A DNA stretch of 64,000 bases from Elusimicrobia bacterium GWA2_51_34 (GTDB taxonomy: Bacteria; Elusimicrobiota; Elusimicrobia; Elusimicrobiales; UBA9959). Shown one piece after another: positions 1 to 9,621 of the stretch (within the stretch, counting starts at the first letter, position 1; every line of letters begins with the position of its first letter). The stretch spans positions 1 through 64,000 of the forward strand of contig MGTS01000025.1 of assembly GCA_001799565.1 (NCBI GenBank), given 5' to 3'. The notes below the pieces were generated by a model. The model made no database searches. It was not told the origin of the DNA and saw nothing but the letters and a program-made list of their open reading frames with translations. Both the position numbers and the translations under genes were made by a program.

Positions 1-1
1 C

Positions 2-127
2 AGTTCCATTGCAAAAGCCTGCGAAAGCTCCGATGCCGGGTGTGTGCTCAGTTTGGCCAGGCTTCATCCCGAATGGGGGTCCGATTCCCTTGGAAATGCC
101 TGTAAAGAAGATGTACGGTCAAGATAG
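2..127 (+). CDS. C-terminal fragment of an unidentified protein entering from left edge (…SLARLHPEWGSDSLGNACKEDVRSR*)
   Basis: Open frame from base 2 to TAG at 125-127, followed 28 nt later by a terminator-like hairpin; no family recognised. Confidence 0.35.
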   Translation, partial: SSIAKACESSDAGCVLSLARLHPEWGSDSLGNACKEDVRSR

Positions 128-154
128 TAACGGTAATAATTTACTAATAAGCAC

Positions 155-185
155 AAAAATGGCCGGCATAGTGACGGCCATTTTT
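155..185 (+). terminator. Rho-independent terminator-like hairpin
   Basis: AAAAATGGCCG-gcatagtga-CGGCCATTTTT, perfect 11-bp stem with A/T tails; could act in both directions. Confidence 0.75.
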
Positions 186-523
186 GTACGTTAAATTTGA
201 AGAAGCAGACATCGTCGTTTTTTATTACGTACCCTTTGTCTTCCTGGCGGGCGGATTAACAGGCAGACTTATATGAAGAAATAGAGCCCGCCCCGGCTGC
301 CCGTCCCTTCGTGCGGCTGGGTGACTGGCAACCCACTTAGCTGTTAATTCTACCATTTCCAAAAGTAGGAAAAACCACGGGAAAATTTAAGAAAAAAGCC
401 CCGCTTTTTGTATTATAGATAGGGGAGATGTTTTTGTAAATTTTTCAGGAGGCCGGAAGCTTCAGGCAGGGGAAAAACTAACGATAACCTGTCTTATATT
501 TACTACGGATCAGGAGAAACTTA

Positions 524-1417
524 ATGATCAAACTTAAAGGCTGTTTTACCGCGATAATAACCCCGTTTAAAAACGGCGGAATAGACCGTGAGGCTTTGAG
601 GAAAATTGTGCGCCGCCAGATTTCCGGCGGTGTCTCCGGCCTTGTGCCCTGCGGTTCCACCGGCGAGGCTGCCACCCTTGCGCCTGAGGAATATTTTGAG
701 GTTATAAGGTTGACGGTGGACGCGGCGGGGGGAAAAGTGCCGGTGGTTCCCGGCGTTGGCACCAACTCAACTGCCAAATCGGTTGAGATGGTTAAAAAAA
801 TTTCAACTCTTGGAGTTGACGGGCTGCTAGCCGTTGTGCCTTATTACAATAAACCCACTCAGAACGGCATGATAGCGCATTTTTCTGAAATGGCGCGCGC
901 CACCCGCCTGCCCATAATCCTTTACAATATCCCCGGGCGCACCGGAGTTAATATGCTGCCGGCGACCGTGCTGGCGTTAAGGAAGAAATTCTCTCGCATC
1001 GTGGGCATTAAAGAGGCGTCCGGCAATCTTGACCAGGTAAGCGAAATAGTAAATATCCTTGACCGTAACTTTGCCGTAATGAGTGGGGACGATTCTCTTA
1101 CGCTTCCTATGATGTCCGTGGGCGCGCGCGGGGTTATTTCGGTGGTTTCAAACATAGTCCCCTCCGAAACGGCAAAAATGTGCGGTTTTTTTCTTAAGGG
1201 AAGGACAAAAGAGGCGGCGCAAATCCATCACAAACTTTTACCGCTGATCAAACAGCTTTTTATTGAAACCAATCCCATCCCAGTTAAATACGCTGCCTCA
1301 CTTCTTGGGTTAGGCGCATATGCACCGCGCCTGCCGTTAACACCGCTCTCCGTAAAAAACAGGCAAGCCCTGCTGAAGGCCATGAAGGCGGCGGGGGCGG
1401 GCAGCCTATACCCCTGA
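524..1417 (+). CDS. dapA: 4-hydroxy-tetrahydrodipicolinate synthase
   Basis: 297 aa; MIKLKGCFTAIITPFKNGGID…GSTGEAATL…YYNKPTQNG…YNIPGRTGVN…GIKEASGNLDQ typical DapA motifs. Confidence 0.95.
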   Translation: MIKLKGCFTAIITPFKNGGIDREALRKIVRRQISGGVSGLVPCGSTGEAATLAPEEYFEVIRLTVDAAGGKVPVVPGVGTNSTAKSVEMVKKISTLGVDGLLAVVPYYNKPTQNGMIAHFSEMARATRLPIILYNIPGRTGVNMLPATVLALRKKFSRIVGIKEASGNLDQVSEIVNILDRNFAVMSGDDSLTLPMMSVGARGVISVVSNIVPSETAKMCGFFLKGRTKEAAQIHHKLLPLIKQLFIETNPIPVKYAASLLGLGAYAPRLPLTPLSVKNRQALLKAMKAAGAGSLYP

Positions 1418-1430
1418 CCGTTGCCAGTTC

Positions 1431-2153
1431 TTACACTATTTTAAAACCGGAAGAAACGGCGTCCCGGTGGAACATCTTCACTGTTTCAAGCGATAGCTCT
1501 CCCAGGTCCATTCCCGCCATCGGATTTTTTTTCAGGATATCGTCGCTGACCGTGATTATGTGGCAGCCGCAGGCATCGGCCTGAAAAATATTCAGCAGTT
1601 CCCGGGGGCTGGCCCATAATAGTTCAATATTAGGCTTTTTGGCTATCATGCGCAGCGCCTCAGCCATGTGCGGCACGGGGTCGCGCCCGGTGTCTGCCAC
1701 GCGGCCGGCAAACACCGATACCACGCTGCGCGAGTCCGCCGACAGCGCGTCCGCCGCGGCCCGCACCTGCTCCAGCGTAGTAATGGCCGTAATATTGAGC
1801 TGGAGCCCTTTAGCGGAAAGTTTCTTGATAAGCGCAATGGCCGGTTCCCCGGAAGTGTCGGTAATGGGGATTTTGACGTATACATTGGGCGCCCAGGAGG
1901 CGATCTCCAGCGCTTCGGTTTCCATACCGGCAAAGTCGTCCGAGAACACTTCAAAGGAAATTGGAAGCTTCTTTATCTCGCTAAGCGCCTCTCTGGCGAA
2001 CGCTTTGTAGTCGGTAACGCCGGCCTTTTTCATCAGCGTGGGGTTTGTGGTAAAACCTTTTACAAAACCCTCCCTGTAGGCGCGTTTCATAATCTCCACA
2101 TTTGCGCCATCGGCGAAAATTTTTATTCTAAGCCTGCCTAGTGTGTTCTTCAT
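1431..2153 (-). CDS. Transaldolase / fructose-6-phosphate aldolase-like protein
   Basis: MKIFADGANVEIMKRAYREGFVKGFTTNPTLMKKAG…YVKIPIT…LNITAITTLEQ…SVFAGRVADTG. Start at cat 2151-2153; longer ORF start at 2339 rejected; ATGA overlap with upstream gmhB. Confidence 0.9.
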   Translation of the reverse strand: MKNTLGRLRIKIFADGANVEIMKRAYREGFVKGFTTNPTLMKKAGVTDYKAFAREALSEIKKLPISFEVFSDDFAGMETEALEIASWAPNVYVKIPITDTSGEPAIALIKKLSAKGLQLNITAITTLEQVRAAADALSADSRSVVSVFAGRVADTGRDPVPHMAEALRMIAKKPNIELLWASPRELLNIFQADACGCHIITVSDDILKKNPMAGMDLGELSLETVKMFHRDAVSSGFKIV

Positions 2154-2749
2154 TGTTTTCCCCCGGCGCCTGCAGCAGTTTCTAAAATTAAAAGAGCCGC
2201 GTCCTGTAAATTTTTTGCGCCGGCATGGGGCCGGCCGGCGCCGAGTTTGCCGCCGTTCTGCGGGCTGGTCACAAGCACCGTTCTGACACCAGCGGCGGTA
2301 CCGCACTCTATATCGCTTTCGCGGTCCCCGATCAGCCATGACCCCGCCATGTCCAGCCCGTATTTACCCGCGGCTTTAAGCAGGAAGTATGGCTTGGGTT
2401 TTCTGCACTCGCACACTATGGAATAACCGGGCTTATTGCCGGAGGGATGGTGATAACAGTAATAAAATTCAGTTACCGGCGCTCCGGCGGCGGAAAGTTC
2501 AGCCGCTATTTTCTCATGAATTCCGCGGAGATCTTCCAGTGAAGCCTTTCCTTTCGCGTAACTGGGCTGGTTTGAAACGACAAAAATCATGTAACCCGCG
2601 CTTGCCAGGCTTTTTACCGCCTGCGCCGAACCTTCCAGCATTCTGGCATCCTGCGGGCGGTGGGGAGATTCCCAGCATCCAGTGCCCGCGTTGAAGACAA
2701 GCGCGTTTATCACGCCGTCCCGGTCAAGAAAAACAGCTTTTCTTTTCAT
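2150..2749 (-). CDS. gmhB: D-glycero-D-manno-heptose 1,7-bisphosphate phosphatase (HAD family)
   Basis: KAVFLDRDGVINAL…FVVSNQPSYAKG…CRKPKPYFLLKAA…WLIGDRESDIECG; adjacent to other heptose genes. Confidence 0.88.
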   Translation of the reverse strand: MKRKAVFLDRDGVINALVFNAGTGCWESPHRPQDARMLEGSAQAVKSLASAGYMIFVVSNQPSYAKGKASLEDLRGIHEKIAAELSAAGAPVTEFYYCYHHPSGNKPGYSIVCECRKPKPYFLLKAAGKYGLDMAGSWLIGDRESDIECGTAAGVRTVLVTSPQNGGKLGAGRPHAGAKNLQDAALLILETAAGAGGKQ

Positions 2750-2770
2750 TTCGTTAATTACCTGGGCAGA

Positions 2771-2871
2771 TAGAATTCAGAAGTCAGTAGACAGAAGTCA
2801 GAATGGCGGAACTGTCTTCATGGCTGGAGTTTTATTCTGACTACTGTGTTCTGAATTCTGACTTCTGGCTA
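2771..2871. repeat. Intergenic inverted repeat, arms of GAAGTCAG/AATTCAG words (element A)
   Basis: tagaattcagaagtcagtagacagaagtcagaat … attctgactactgtgttctgaattctgacttctggcta. Confidence 0.85.
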
Positions 2872-2885
2872 CTTTAGCAGTTACT

Positions 2886-3485
2886 TCATTTCACTGATTC
2901 CCATTTCATTTCGTTCGCTTTCAGTAAAGGGTGAGATACTATCATGTGCCACACTACGGCCTGGAAAGCTTCGGTCTGGGGGGTTACAGTTTCGGAATTA
3001 AACTGCGGTATTATAACGGCCGCATCGGCGGCCTTCGCGGTAAATCCACCGTCCCGGCCCACTATGCCGATTATTTTAGCGCCGCGTTCTTTGGCGTAGC
3101 GCATGGCGTTGACCAGATTAACGCTTATTCTCTTTTCTTCATTGCCTCCGCCCACGGAAAGAACCATTACCGTGTCTTTTGAAGAGAGTCTGCCGCCTTT
3201 AAGCCAATTGGCGAAGGCCGAGTCCCAGCCGTCGTCGTTTATGCGGGCGGTCAGTTCGGAAACATTGTCGGTGGGGCAGTATGATTCCAGCCCGGCGATC
3301 TTGCGGAAATCATTTACCGCGTGGGAGGCGTTGGCCGCGCTGCCGCCCACGCCTAATATAAACAGGCGTCCGCCGCTATTGCGCGTTTCCACAAGTATGG
3401 AAACCAGGCGCGCCGCCATAACTTTATCTATGCGCGCGCATATCTCGCGCGACTCTTCCAGAAAAGCTTCTATGTAGTCAGCCAT
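2886..3485 (-). CDS. gmhA: SIS-domain sugar isomerase, phosphoheptose isomerase-like
   Basis: LFILGVGGSAANASHAVNDFRK…VMVLSVGGGNEEKRISVNLVNAM; neighbour of gmhB/hddA/hddC. Confidence 0.8.
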   Translation of the reverse strand: MADYIEAFLEESREICARIDKVMAARLVSILVETRNSGGRLFILGVGGSAANASHAVNDFRKIAGLESYCPTDNVSELTARINDDGWDSAFANWLKGGRLSSKDTVMVLSVGGGNEEKRISVNLVNAMRYAKERGAKIIGIVGRDGGFTAKAADAAVIIPQFNSETVTPQTEAFQAVVWHMIVSHPLLKANEMKWESVK

Positions 3486-3500
3486 ATTTTTTCCTTTTAA

Positions 3501-3589
3501 CAGCGAAATAGCGAAGTAGTGAAATAGCGAATAGGGAATAATTCCACCCCTGATTCACTATTTCGCTATTGGCTATTCGCTTGTCTGTT
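3501..3589. repeat. Inverted repeat, GCGAATAG/GTGAAATAG words, overlapping the 3' end of the nucleotidyltransferase gene (element B)
   Basis: cagcgaaatagcgaagtagtgaaatagcgaatag … tgattcactatttcgctattggctattcgcttgtctgtt. Confidence 0.85.
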
Positions 3590-4294
3590 TTCCTCCAGGT
3601 GCTTTCTCGTTTCCTCAAGCCCGGCAAATGAGCCTATCTCGTAAAATCTGTTTTTCACCTGCCAGCCCAGCACCTGGGCGCGCGACACTAAATCTCCCAG
3701 CAGCTGCGAAAGGTCGAACTTTGCGCCGAACTTATCCGCCTCAAACGCCTGAGCGCGCAGCATGCAAAGGCCGTAATCTATCCACAGCATATCCGGCGTC
3801 GCGGCTTTTTTATCGTAGCGGACTATGCCGCCGTCTTTAAAGACGATGTTTCCGGCGTCAAATTTCCCGCGGTTCTCATACACGGTCATCAGCGCCGGTT
3901 TGTTGCCGGCCATAAAATAGCGCTCAATCGGGGCAAAGGGCTCGGTAAGGTAGCTGTCTCCGTACATCACAAAAAATACTTCGCCTGCGCGGACGGCGGC
4001 ATTTTTAACCGCGCCGCCGGTGCCCAGCAGCGCGTCGCCGTCAAATATAAATTCCACCGACAGGCCGTATCGCTCTCCTCCGCCGACAAAATCTTTTATC
4101 TGTTCTCCAAGATATCCGGCGCATATTATTACGCGCTCAATTCCGTTTGACGCCAGCAGACGCAGCTGATGGTCTATAAACGGTTTTCCCGCCACCTCTA
4201 TCATGCCCTTGGGTATTTTTTCCGTTATCGGGCGCAGACGCTCCGCTGTTCCTCCGGCAAGTATTATAACAGGCGCGCTTAGGGTTTGTGGCAT
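3566..4294 (-). CDS. hddC: Sugar-phosphate nucleotidyltransferase, probable D-glycero-alpha-D-manno-heptose 1-phosphate guanylyltransferase
   Basis: VIILAGGTAERLRPITEKIPKGMIEVAGKPFIDHQLRLL…GTGGAVKNAA…MYGDSYL; next to hddA. Confidence 0.8.
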   Translation of the reverse strand: MPQTLSAPVIILAGGTAERLRPITEKIPKGMIEVAGKPFIDHQLRLLASNGIERVIICAGYLGEQIKDFVGGGERYGLSVEFIFDGDALLGTGGAVKNAAVRAGEVFFVMYGDSYLTEPFAPIERYFMAGNKPALMTVYENRGKFDAGNIVFKDGGIVRYDKKAATPDMLWIDYGLCMLRAQAFEADKFGAKFDLSQLLGDLVSRAQVLGWQVKNRFYEIGSFAGLEETRKHLEENRQANSQ

Positions 4295-4315
4295 ACTATG
4301 TTCTTACTCTAAGGT

Positions 4316-4398
4316 AGACAGAATCCAGTAGTCAGTAGTCAGAATTTTGAATTGCAATTCCGGTATTCTGTCTTCTGAATTCTGACTTCTGGCTGTCT
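4316..4398. repeat. Inverted repeat, GAAGTCAG/AATTCAG words (element C)
   Basis: agacagaatccagtagtcagtagtcagaat … attctgtcttctgaattctgacttctggctgtct. Confidence 0.85.
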
Positions 4399-4402
4399 GA
4401 GA

Positions 4403-5380
4403 TTATATAACCACCTTTGTGCCTTCAAAATCAAAGCGGAAGCGCACTTCTTCAAGCCCCGCGCCGATCATGGCATGGCGCAGCCTGGCTGTGTCTTTGG
4501 CGTAGAACATCAGGAAACCGCCGCCGCCGGCGCCTATCAGTTTGCCGCCTATGGCGCCATTCTTAAGGGCCAGGCGGTACCAGCCGTCTATCTTCCCGTT
4601 GGACATGGCGCCTGAACGTTTCTTTTTGTGTTCCCAATGGGTGTTCATCAGTTCCGCAAAACGCGCCAGATCGCCGGACTCAAGGGCGGTTTTACTGTCA
4701 ACTCCCAGCTTTTTGATAAAGTGCAGGTTCTCTATCATAGCCGAGCCGGATTTTTTGCTTTTGTCGTCCTGCTCTTTAAGTATGGACGAAGCGGAGCGGG
4801 AATAGCCGGTAAAAAACAACAAAAGGTTATCTTCCAGATCGTAGAGAGTTTCCTTGCTTATATCAAGAGGCCAGGCCTTTACGGAACCGTCCTTTTCAAA
4901 CTCAAAGCAGGTAAGTCCGCCATAAGCAGACGCATACTGATCCTGCTTGCCTATGGGCTCTTTAAGCAGGTCTATTTCTACCTTACAGGCCTGTTCGGCC
5001 AGTTCTTTGGGTTGAATAAGTTTTCTGCGGTAGCTGTGCAAACCTTTAAGCAGCGCGGTGGTAAAGCTGCTGGACGAGCCAAGGCCGGTGCCGGCCGGGA
5101 TGTCCGCCATGCTGGTCAGCTCAAGATACTCCTTGTTAAAACCAAGCAGTTTAAGCGATTCCCGTATTATGGGGTGTTTTATCTTGTTTACATCCTCGGT
5201 GCGTTCCAGCTGGGAATATTTAATTATGTAGCCGGGCGGGAAAACCCGGTGCAGCGTTATGTAGACATACTTGTCTATTGCGCCGGCTATTAAGAATCCG
5301 CCATGCTGTTCATAGTAGGAACGGAGGTCTGTGCCTCCTCCGCCGAAAGTTATTCTTAGCGGGCTGCGGGTTATTATCAT
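4403..5380 (-). CDS. hddA: GHMP kinase, probable D-glycero-alpha-D-manno-heptose 7-phosphate kinase
   Basis: MIITRSPLRITFGGGGTDLRSYYEQHGGFLIAGAIDKYVYITLH…GTGLGSSSSFTTALL…GAIGGKLIGAGGGGFLMFY; start cat 5378-5380. Confidence 0.88.
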   Translation of the reverse strand: MIITRSPLRITFGGGGTDLRSYYEQHGGFLIAGAIDKYVYITLHRVFPPGYIIKYSQLERTEDVNKIKHPIIRESLKLLGFNKEYLELTSMADIPAGTGLGSSSSFTTALLKGLHSYRRKLIQPKELAEQACKVEIDLLKEPIGKQDQYASAYGGLTCFEFEKDGSVKAWPLDISKETLYDLEDNLLLFFTGYSRSASSILKEQDDKSKKSGSAMIENLHFIKKLGVDSKTALESGDLARFAELMNTHWEHKKKRSGAMSNGKIDGWYRLALKNGAIGGKLIGAGGGGFLMFYAKDTARLRHAMIGAGLEEVRFRFDFEGTKVVI

Positions 5381-6354
5381 TTGAGGTCGCTCCTGTATAT
5401 CTCGCCTACTACGGACAGGGCTTTGTAAGCGTCTTCCAGATCTCCGCAAAGCGGTTTTCCGGTTTTTATAGCGTCGATAAAAGCGGAAAATTCCACTTCC
5501 CAGGATTTATCCGCGCCGGGATAATTCCAGGCGGTAGTTTCCGGCGGGCCCATTTCCGGCAGCATCCTGTAAAAAGTCAGGCGCTCCTCGCCGTAACTGC
5601 CGCCGAGGCCGTCTATCTGCAGTTTGCCCGTCAGCCCGTATATTTCAAGGCAGAACATGTTTTTCCATTCCGTGCAGGAGGCGTGCAGCCACGCCATCTG
5701 AGCGCGCGCCGTGCGAAGCGCCATAAAGCCGTTGTCGTCAACGGGCATATCCCAGTAACAGGTGGGAGCCCAGCCTGTAACTCGCTCAAAGTCTCCAAGA
5801 TACCAGCGAGCCAGGTCTATAAGGTGTACGCCCTGGTCAAGCAGTTCTCCGCCGCCGGAAATCGCTTTATCCGCGCGCCACTCCTTGTTATAGCCTGCGC
5901 GCCCGCCGTGGCCGTAGCGCCCGCGTATGAACATCAGTTCGCCCATTACGCCGCTGTCTATTATTTCGCGCGCTTTAAGCATCGCCGGATGGAAGCGCAG
6001 GTTAAAGCCCACTTTTACTTTTGGTCCGGCTTTGCGGGCCAGTTCCAGAAAGGGTTTCAATTCCTCCGCCGAGCGCGCGCCGGGCTTTTCAATAAGCACA
6101 TGCTTGCCATGTTCCAGAGCGTAGCGTCCCACAGGGGTCAGCCAGTTGTTCGTGGTAGCGACTATTATTATATCGGCTTCTGGATGCGCGGCGGCGGCTT
6201 TCCAGTCTTCATAAGAAATGGAGCATCCGCCCAGCCGCGCCACTTTTTTGGCGCGTTCCAGATCGGTGTCCGCCGTGGCCACAAGGCGGTGCCCCGAAAG
6301 GGCGCGGGCCCTTTTTTCGCCTATAAGTCCGCAGCCGATTATAGCGACATTCAT
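5377..6354 (-). CDS. Gfo/Idh/MocA family oxidoreductase
   Basis: MNVAIIGCGLIGEKRARAL…VLIEKPGARSAEEL…GFNLRFHPAM; ATGA overlap with next gene. Confidence 0.9.
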   Translation of the reverse strand: MNVAIIGCGLIGEKRARALSGHRLVATADTDLERAKKVARLGGCSISYEDWKAAAAHPEADIIIVATTNNWLTPVGRYALEHGKHVLIEKPGARSAEELKPFLELARKAGPKVKVGFNLRFHPAMLKAREIIDSGVMGELMFIRGRYGHGGRAGYNKEWRADKAISGGGELLDQGVHLIDLARWYLGDFERVTGWAPTCYWDMPVDDNGFMALRTARAQMAWLHASCTEWKNMFCLEIYGLTGKLQIDGLGGSYGEERLTFYRMLPEMGPPETTAWNYPGADKSWEVEFSAFIDAIKTGKPLCGDLEDAYKALSVVGEIYRSDLK

Positions 6355-6358
6355 ATTT

Positions 6359-7216
6359 TCACCATTTCCTGCCGCGGTCTTCGGGCACTATCCTGCGCAG
6401 GGTGTAAATATCGGAGGCGGCCAGTTCCGCCTTATGCTTTTCAAAATCCCGCCATGGGTCCCAGACGGCGCTTATCAGTTTGCCGGTTATCCCGTCGCCT
6501 TCGGCGGAAGCCAGATACGCCGCCAGCGCCGCCCCTTTTTCAAGCGGTGCGCCGCCGTTTTCCTTCTGTTTGAGGGCTTTGTTATAAAATTCTTTACCTA
6601 CCTTATCAGGCCCGCTGGCCAGCACTTCATCCAGCAGCCTGGTATTTAAAGCTCCGGGCGCGATGGCATTTACTAAAATATTGAAAGGGCGCAGTTCAAG
6701 AGCCAGCGTCTCGCTCAGGCGCACCACAGCGGCCTTGGAAGCCGCGTAGGCGCTTATCATGGGCAGCGGGTTTGTGGCGCCTCCGCCCGACAGATTTATT
6801 ATTTTCCCGCCGCCTGCCGCCTTCATATGCGGGATAAAAGACCTGCAGACATAAAACACACCGAACAGATTTATCTGCACCGCTTTTATCCACTCCGCGC
6901 CGTTTACTTCTTCAAGGGGCCCCTTGGGCCCGTAAATACCGGCGTTGTTGACCAGCACATGCACACGCCCCAGCTCCGAGATCGTTTGGGCGGCAAAAGC
7001 CCGCACCGCCGTTTCGTCGGACACATCAAGCGTTTTTGCCGTTAAGGAGCCGCCGCTTTTTATGGCGCGCAGGGTATTTTCCGCTTCGGCCAGCTTTTCC
7101 GCGTCACGGGCGCAAATAACCAGGGAGGCTCCTTCCCGTAAAAAAGTTCCCGCCATCTCCAGGCCCAGTCCCCGGTTCGCGCCGGTAACCACGATATTAA
7201 GACCTTTAAGCTTCAT
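6359..7216 (-). CDS. Short-chain dehydrogenase/reductase
   Basis: NIVVTGANRGLGLEMAGTF…VLVNNAGIYGP…SAYAASKAAVVRLSE. Confidence 0.9.
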   Translation of the reverse strand: MKLKGLNIVVTGANRGLGLEMAGTFLREGASLVICARDAEKLAEAENTLRAIKSGGSLTAKTLDVSDETAVRAFAAQTISELGRVHVLVNNAGIYGPKGPLEEVNGAEWIKAVQINLFGVFYVCRSFIPHMKAAGGGKIINLSGGGATNPLPMISAYAASKAAVVRLSETLALELRPFNILVNAIAPGALNTRLLDEVLASGPDKVGKEFYNKALKQKENGGAPLEKGAALAAYLASAEGDGITGKLISAVWDPWRDFEKHKAELAASDIYTLRRIVPEDRGRKW

Positions 7217-8511
7217 AACCGTTCACCTCTGCCGACGCAAAAATACCGGACGCCGGGCCTTCCCTCAATTACTTTCCGCAAAAAGCCGGAAGGATCTATA
7301 ACCGGCCGTCCGCATACCGACTCAAGCTCCGCGCCGGCAAGCCGCCTGAATTCTGGGTGTTCGGCGCCGATTATAACGCAGTCCGCGCCGGATGCGGCTT
7401 CGGATATTGAATTGACTGCTTTTATAGATGCCGCTAATCGCGGCGGCAGCTGCTCGGCCAGTGGATCATAAGCCGCAACCGCCGCGCCTGAAGCGGCAAG
7501 CCATTTGCATAACTCCACCGCGAGCGAGCGGCGCAAGGTGCTTGTGCCGGGCTTATAGGTCAGGCCCAGCACGGCAATTTTCCGGCCTTTGAGGCCGCCT
7601 ACCAGCTCTTTCAGCTTGTTCTTTATCCAGTCTTTGTGGATATTATTGCTTTCCCGCGCCGCCCTGAGCAGCAGGTCGTTTTTGGACAGGCGGTCGCCTG
7701 TCCCTACAAGAAAATTGATATCGCGCGCCAAAGTGCCGCCGGCAAAAGCGGTGCCCGGCCCCACATAGGCTTTGGGGCCGATGCGTTCTTCTGTTTTAAG
7801 GCCACGCGCCACTTCCGCCGCGTCGGCCCCCACGGCCTCGCAAATACCGGCTATTTCATTGGCGAAAACCACCGACACTGCCAGGAAAGAATTTATAGCG
7901 TGCTTCGTCATTTCCGCCGATTCGGTGCGCATCCACTCAAGGCGGGACGTGATCTTTGAAAACAGCGGCTCAAACTCCGCTATATGCGCGGTGGAACGCA
8001 CGCCGATTATTATCCGGTCCGGGTTTAAAAATACCGGCAGGGCGTTGCCCAGACGCAAATTTTCCGGCTGGGAGGCGAACAGCAGTTTTTTGCCGGGATA
8101 CTTTTCGGCGCAGGCGGTTTCCAGGCCGCGCACAAAGCCGACAGGCGCCTGCGAGGAAATTACCACCTTCCCGCCGGCGCGCAAATGCGCCAGCGCCCGC
8201 AGCGTTTGCGCCCTGACATATTCAATATCCGCCCTGTCCTCGTCATCCACCGGCGTGTCAAAGGCCACCCACAGCACATCCGCGCCGGAAAGGGCGTTCT
8301 TCATGTCAGAGGAAAAAGACAGCCTGCCGCATGCTTCGCCTTTACTTATCAGTTCGTCCAGACCGGGCTCAAAAAGAGGAGCGGCCCCTGAGGTCAGTTT
8401 TTTTACCACACCGGCGTCATCGTCAAGGCCGCAGACATCGAAGCCCAGATCAGCCATGCAGGCGGCGGTCACGCAGCCTAAGTGCCAAAGGCCGTAAACA
8501 CATATTTTCAT
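7213..8511 (-). CDS. UDP-glucose/GDP-mannose dehydrogenase family protein
   Basis: MKICVYGLWHLGCVTAACMADLGFDVCGLD…VGPGTAFAGGTLARDINFL…LGLTYKPGTSTLRRSLAVEL; first in-frame MKIC start chosen. Confidence 0.88.
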   Translation of the reverse strand: MKICVYGLWHLGCVTAACMADLGFDVCGLDDDAGVVKKLTSGAAPLFEPGLDELISKGEACGRLSFSSDMKNALSGADVLWVAFDTPVDDEDRADIEYVRAQTLRALAHLRAGGKVVISSQAPVGFVRGLETACAEKYPGKKLLFASQPENLRLGNALPVFLNPDRIIIGVRSTAHIAEFEPLFSKITSRLEWMRTESAEMTKHAINSFLAVSVVFANEIAGICEAVGADAAEVARGLKTEERIGPKAYVGPGTAFAGGTLARDINFLVGTGDRLSKNDLLLRAARESNNIHKDWIKNKLKELVGGLKGRKIAVLGLTYKPGTSTLRRSLAVELCKWLAASGAAVAAYDPLAEQLPPRLAASIKAVNSISEAASGADCVIIGAEHPEFRRLAGAELESVCGRPVIDPSGFLRKVIEGRPGVRYFCVGRGERL

Positions 8512-9464
8512 AGCCGGCGCTCCAGAACCCACTGGTTTTGGCGCAGCCAGGAAAGCGTACGTATAACGGCCTGTTCTATGGTAAGCGCCGGCTTCCAGCC
8601 GAGCGCGCGGACTTTTTTGGTATCAAGGAAAATGAAAGGGCTGTCGCCTATCCAGCCGCGTTTGCCGCCGCCGTATTTAAGCGCCGGACGCAGGTTCAGC
8701 TCCTTTGTTATCCAGCCGATGGAGTCTCTCACCTCGCAATATTCGTCGGCGCCCAGGTTGTAGATGTTCACCGTTGCGCCGGACTTCTCTATCACGGCGC
8801 GCATAGCGGCTATGCAGTCCTGGATGTACAGGTAGGATTTCCGCTGCCGCCCGTCGCCGAGTATTTCAAGCTCCGCCGGGTTTTTAAGCAGCTTTGCGTA
8901 GAAGTCAAATACATGGCCGTGAGTGTAGCGCTCGCCCAGAATGGATACAAAGCGGAATATATAGCCCTGGAAACCAAAACCCCCGCAGTAGGCCTGTATA
9001 AGGCCCTCGCCTGCCAGCTTTGAGGCGCCGTAAAGAGAGGTCTGCACCGGAAACTTGTAATCTTCCGGAGTAGGGAACACATCCGGTTCCCCGTAAATGG
9101 AGCCGGTGGAGGAAAAGGCTATGCGCCGCGTCCCCGCCGCGCGCATGGCCTCAAGCACGTTGAAGGTGGCTATGGTATTCTGCTCCAGGTCTTTGCGGGG
9201 ATGGTCGGTGCCGAAGCGCACATCGGCATTGGCCGCCAGATGAAAAACAAATTCGCAGCCCCGCATTGCCCCGGCCAGGGGCTGCGGGTCCAAAGTATCG
9301 CCTTTTACAAATTTAAAGCCGTCGAAAGTCCGCGCATGCTCCAGGAAGCGCTCGGAGCCGGTTGAAAGGTTATCGTAAACCGTCACTTCATTGCCGTCTT
9401 CCAGCAGCCGGTCCGCAAGGCTGCTGCCGACAAACCCCGCCCCGCCTGTGATGAAATATCGCAT
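8508..9464 (-). CDS. NAD-dependent epimerase/dehydratase (UDP-glucose 4-epimerase-like)
   Basis: MRYFITGGAGFVGSSLADRLLEDGNEVTVYDNLSTG…SSTGSIYGEP…SLYGASKLAGEGL. Confidence 0.9.
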   Translation of the reverse strand: MRYFITGGAGFVGSSLADRLLEDGNEVTVYDNLSTGSERFLEHARTFDGFKFVKGDTLDPQPLAGAMRGCEFVFHLAANADVRFGTDHPRKDLEQNTIATFNVLEAMRAAGTRRIAFSSTGSIYGEPDVFPTPEDYKFPVQTSLYGASKLAGEGLIQAYCGGFGFQGYIFRFVSILGERYTHGHVFDFYAKLLKNPAELEILGDGRQRKSYLYIQDCIAAMRAVIEKSGATVNIYNLGADEYCEVRDSIGWITKELNLRPALKYGGGKRGWIGDSPFIFLDTKKVRALGWKPALTIEQAVIRTLSWLRQNQWVLERRL

Positions 9465-9621
9465 TTAACCCCTTCTTGTCAGAATGTATGCCGCGCAGAA
9501 AAAGAACCTATCAGAACTGCCGGGTACTCTGCCAGTTCCGGAGATTATCAGGCCGGGGAAGGCCCGCGATTTCGGGGCCAATCATACGCTTGTCCGGACC
9601 ATAACCTTTAAAAACACCCGG

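Noticed and set aside
1431-2339. Long 302-aa version of the transaldolase ORF
   Set aside because: First 62 residues are antisense-like Arg-rich translation of the overlapping gmhB; the conserved protein starts at 2153.
5278-6573. 431-aa plus-strand ORF
   Set aside because: Antisense to clear hddA/oxidoreductase/SDR genes; composition typical of shadow frames.
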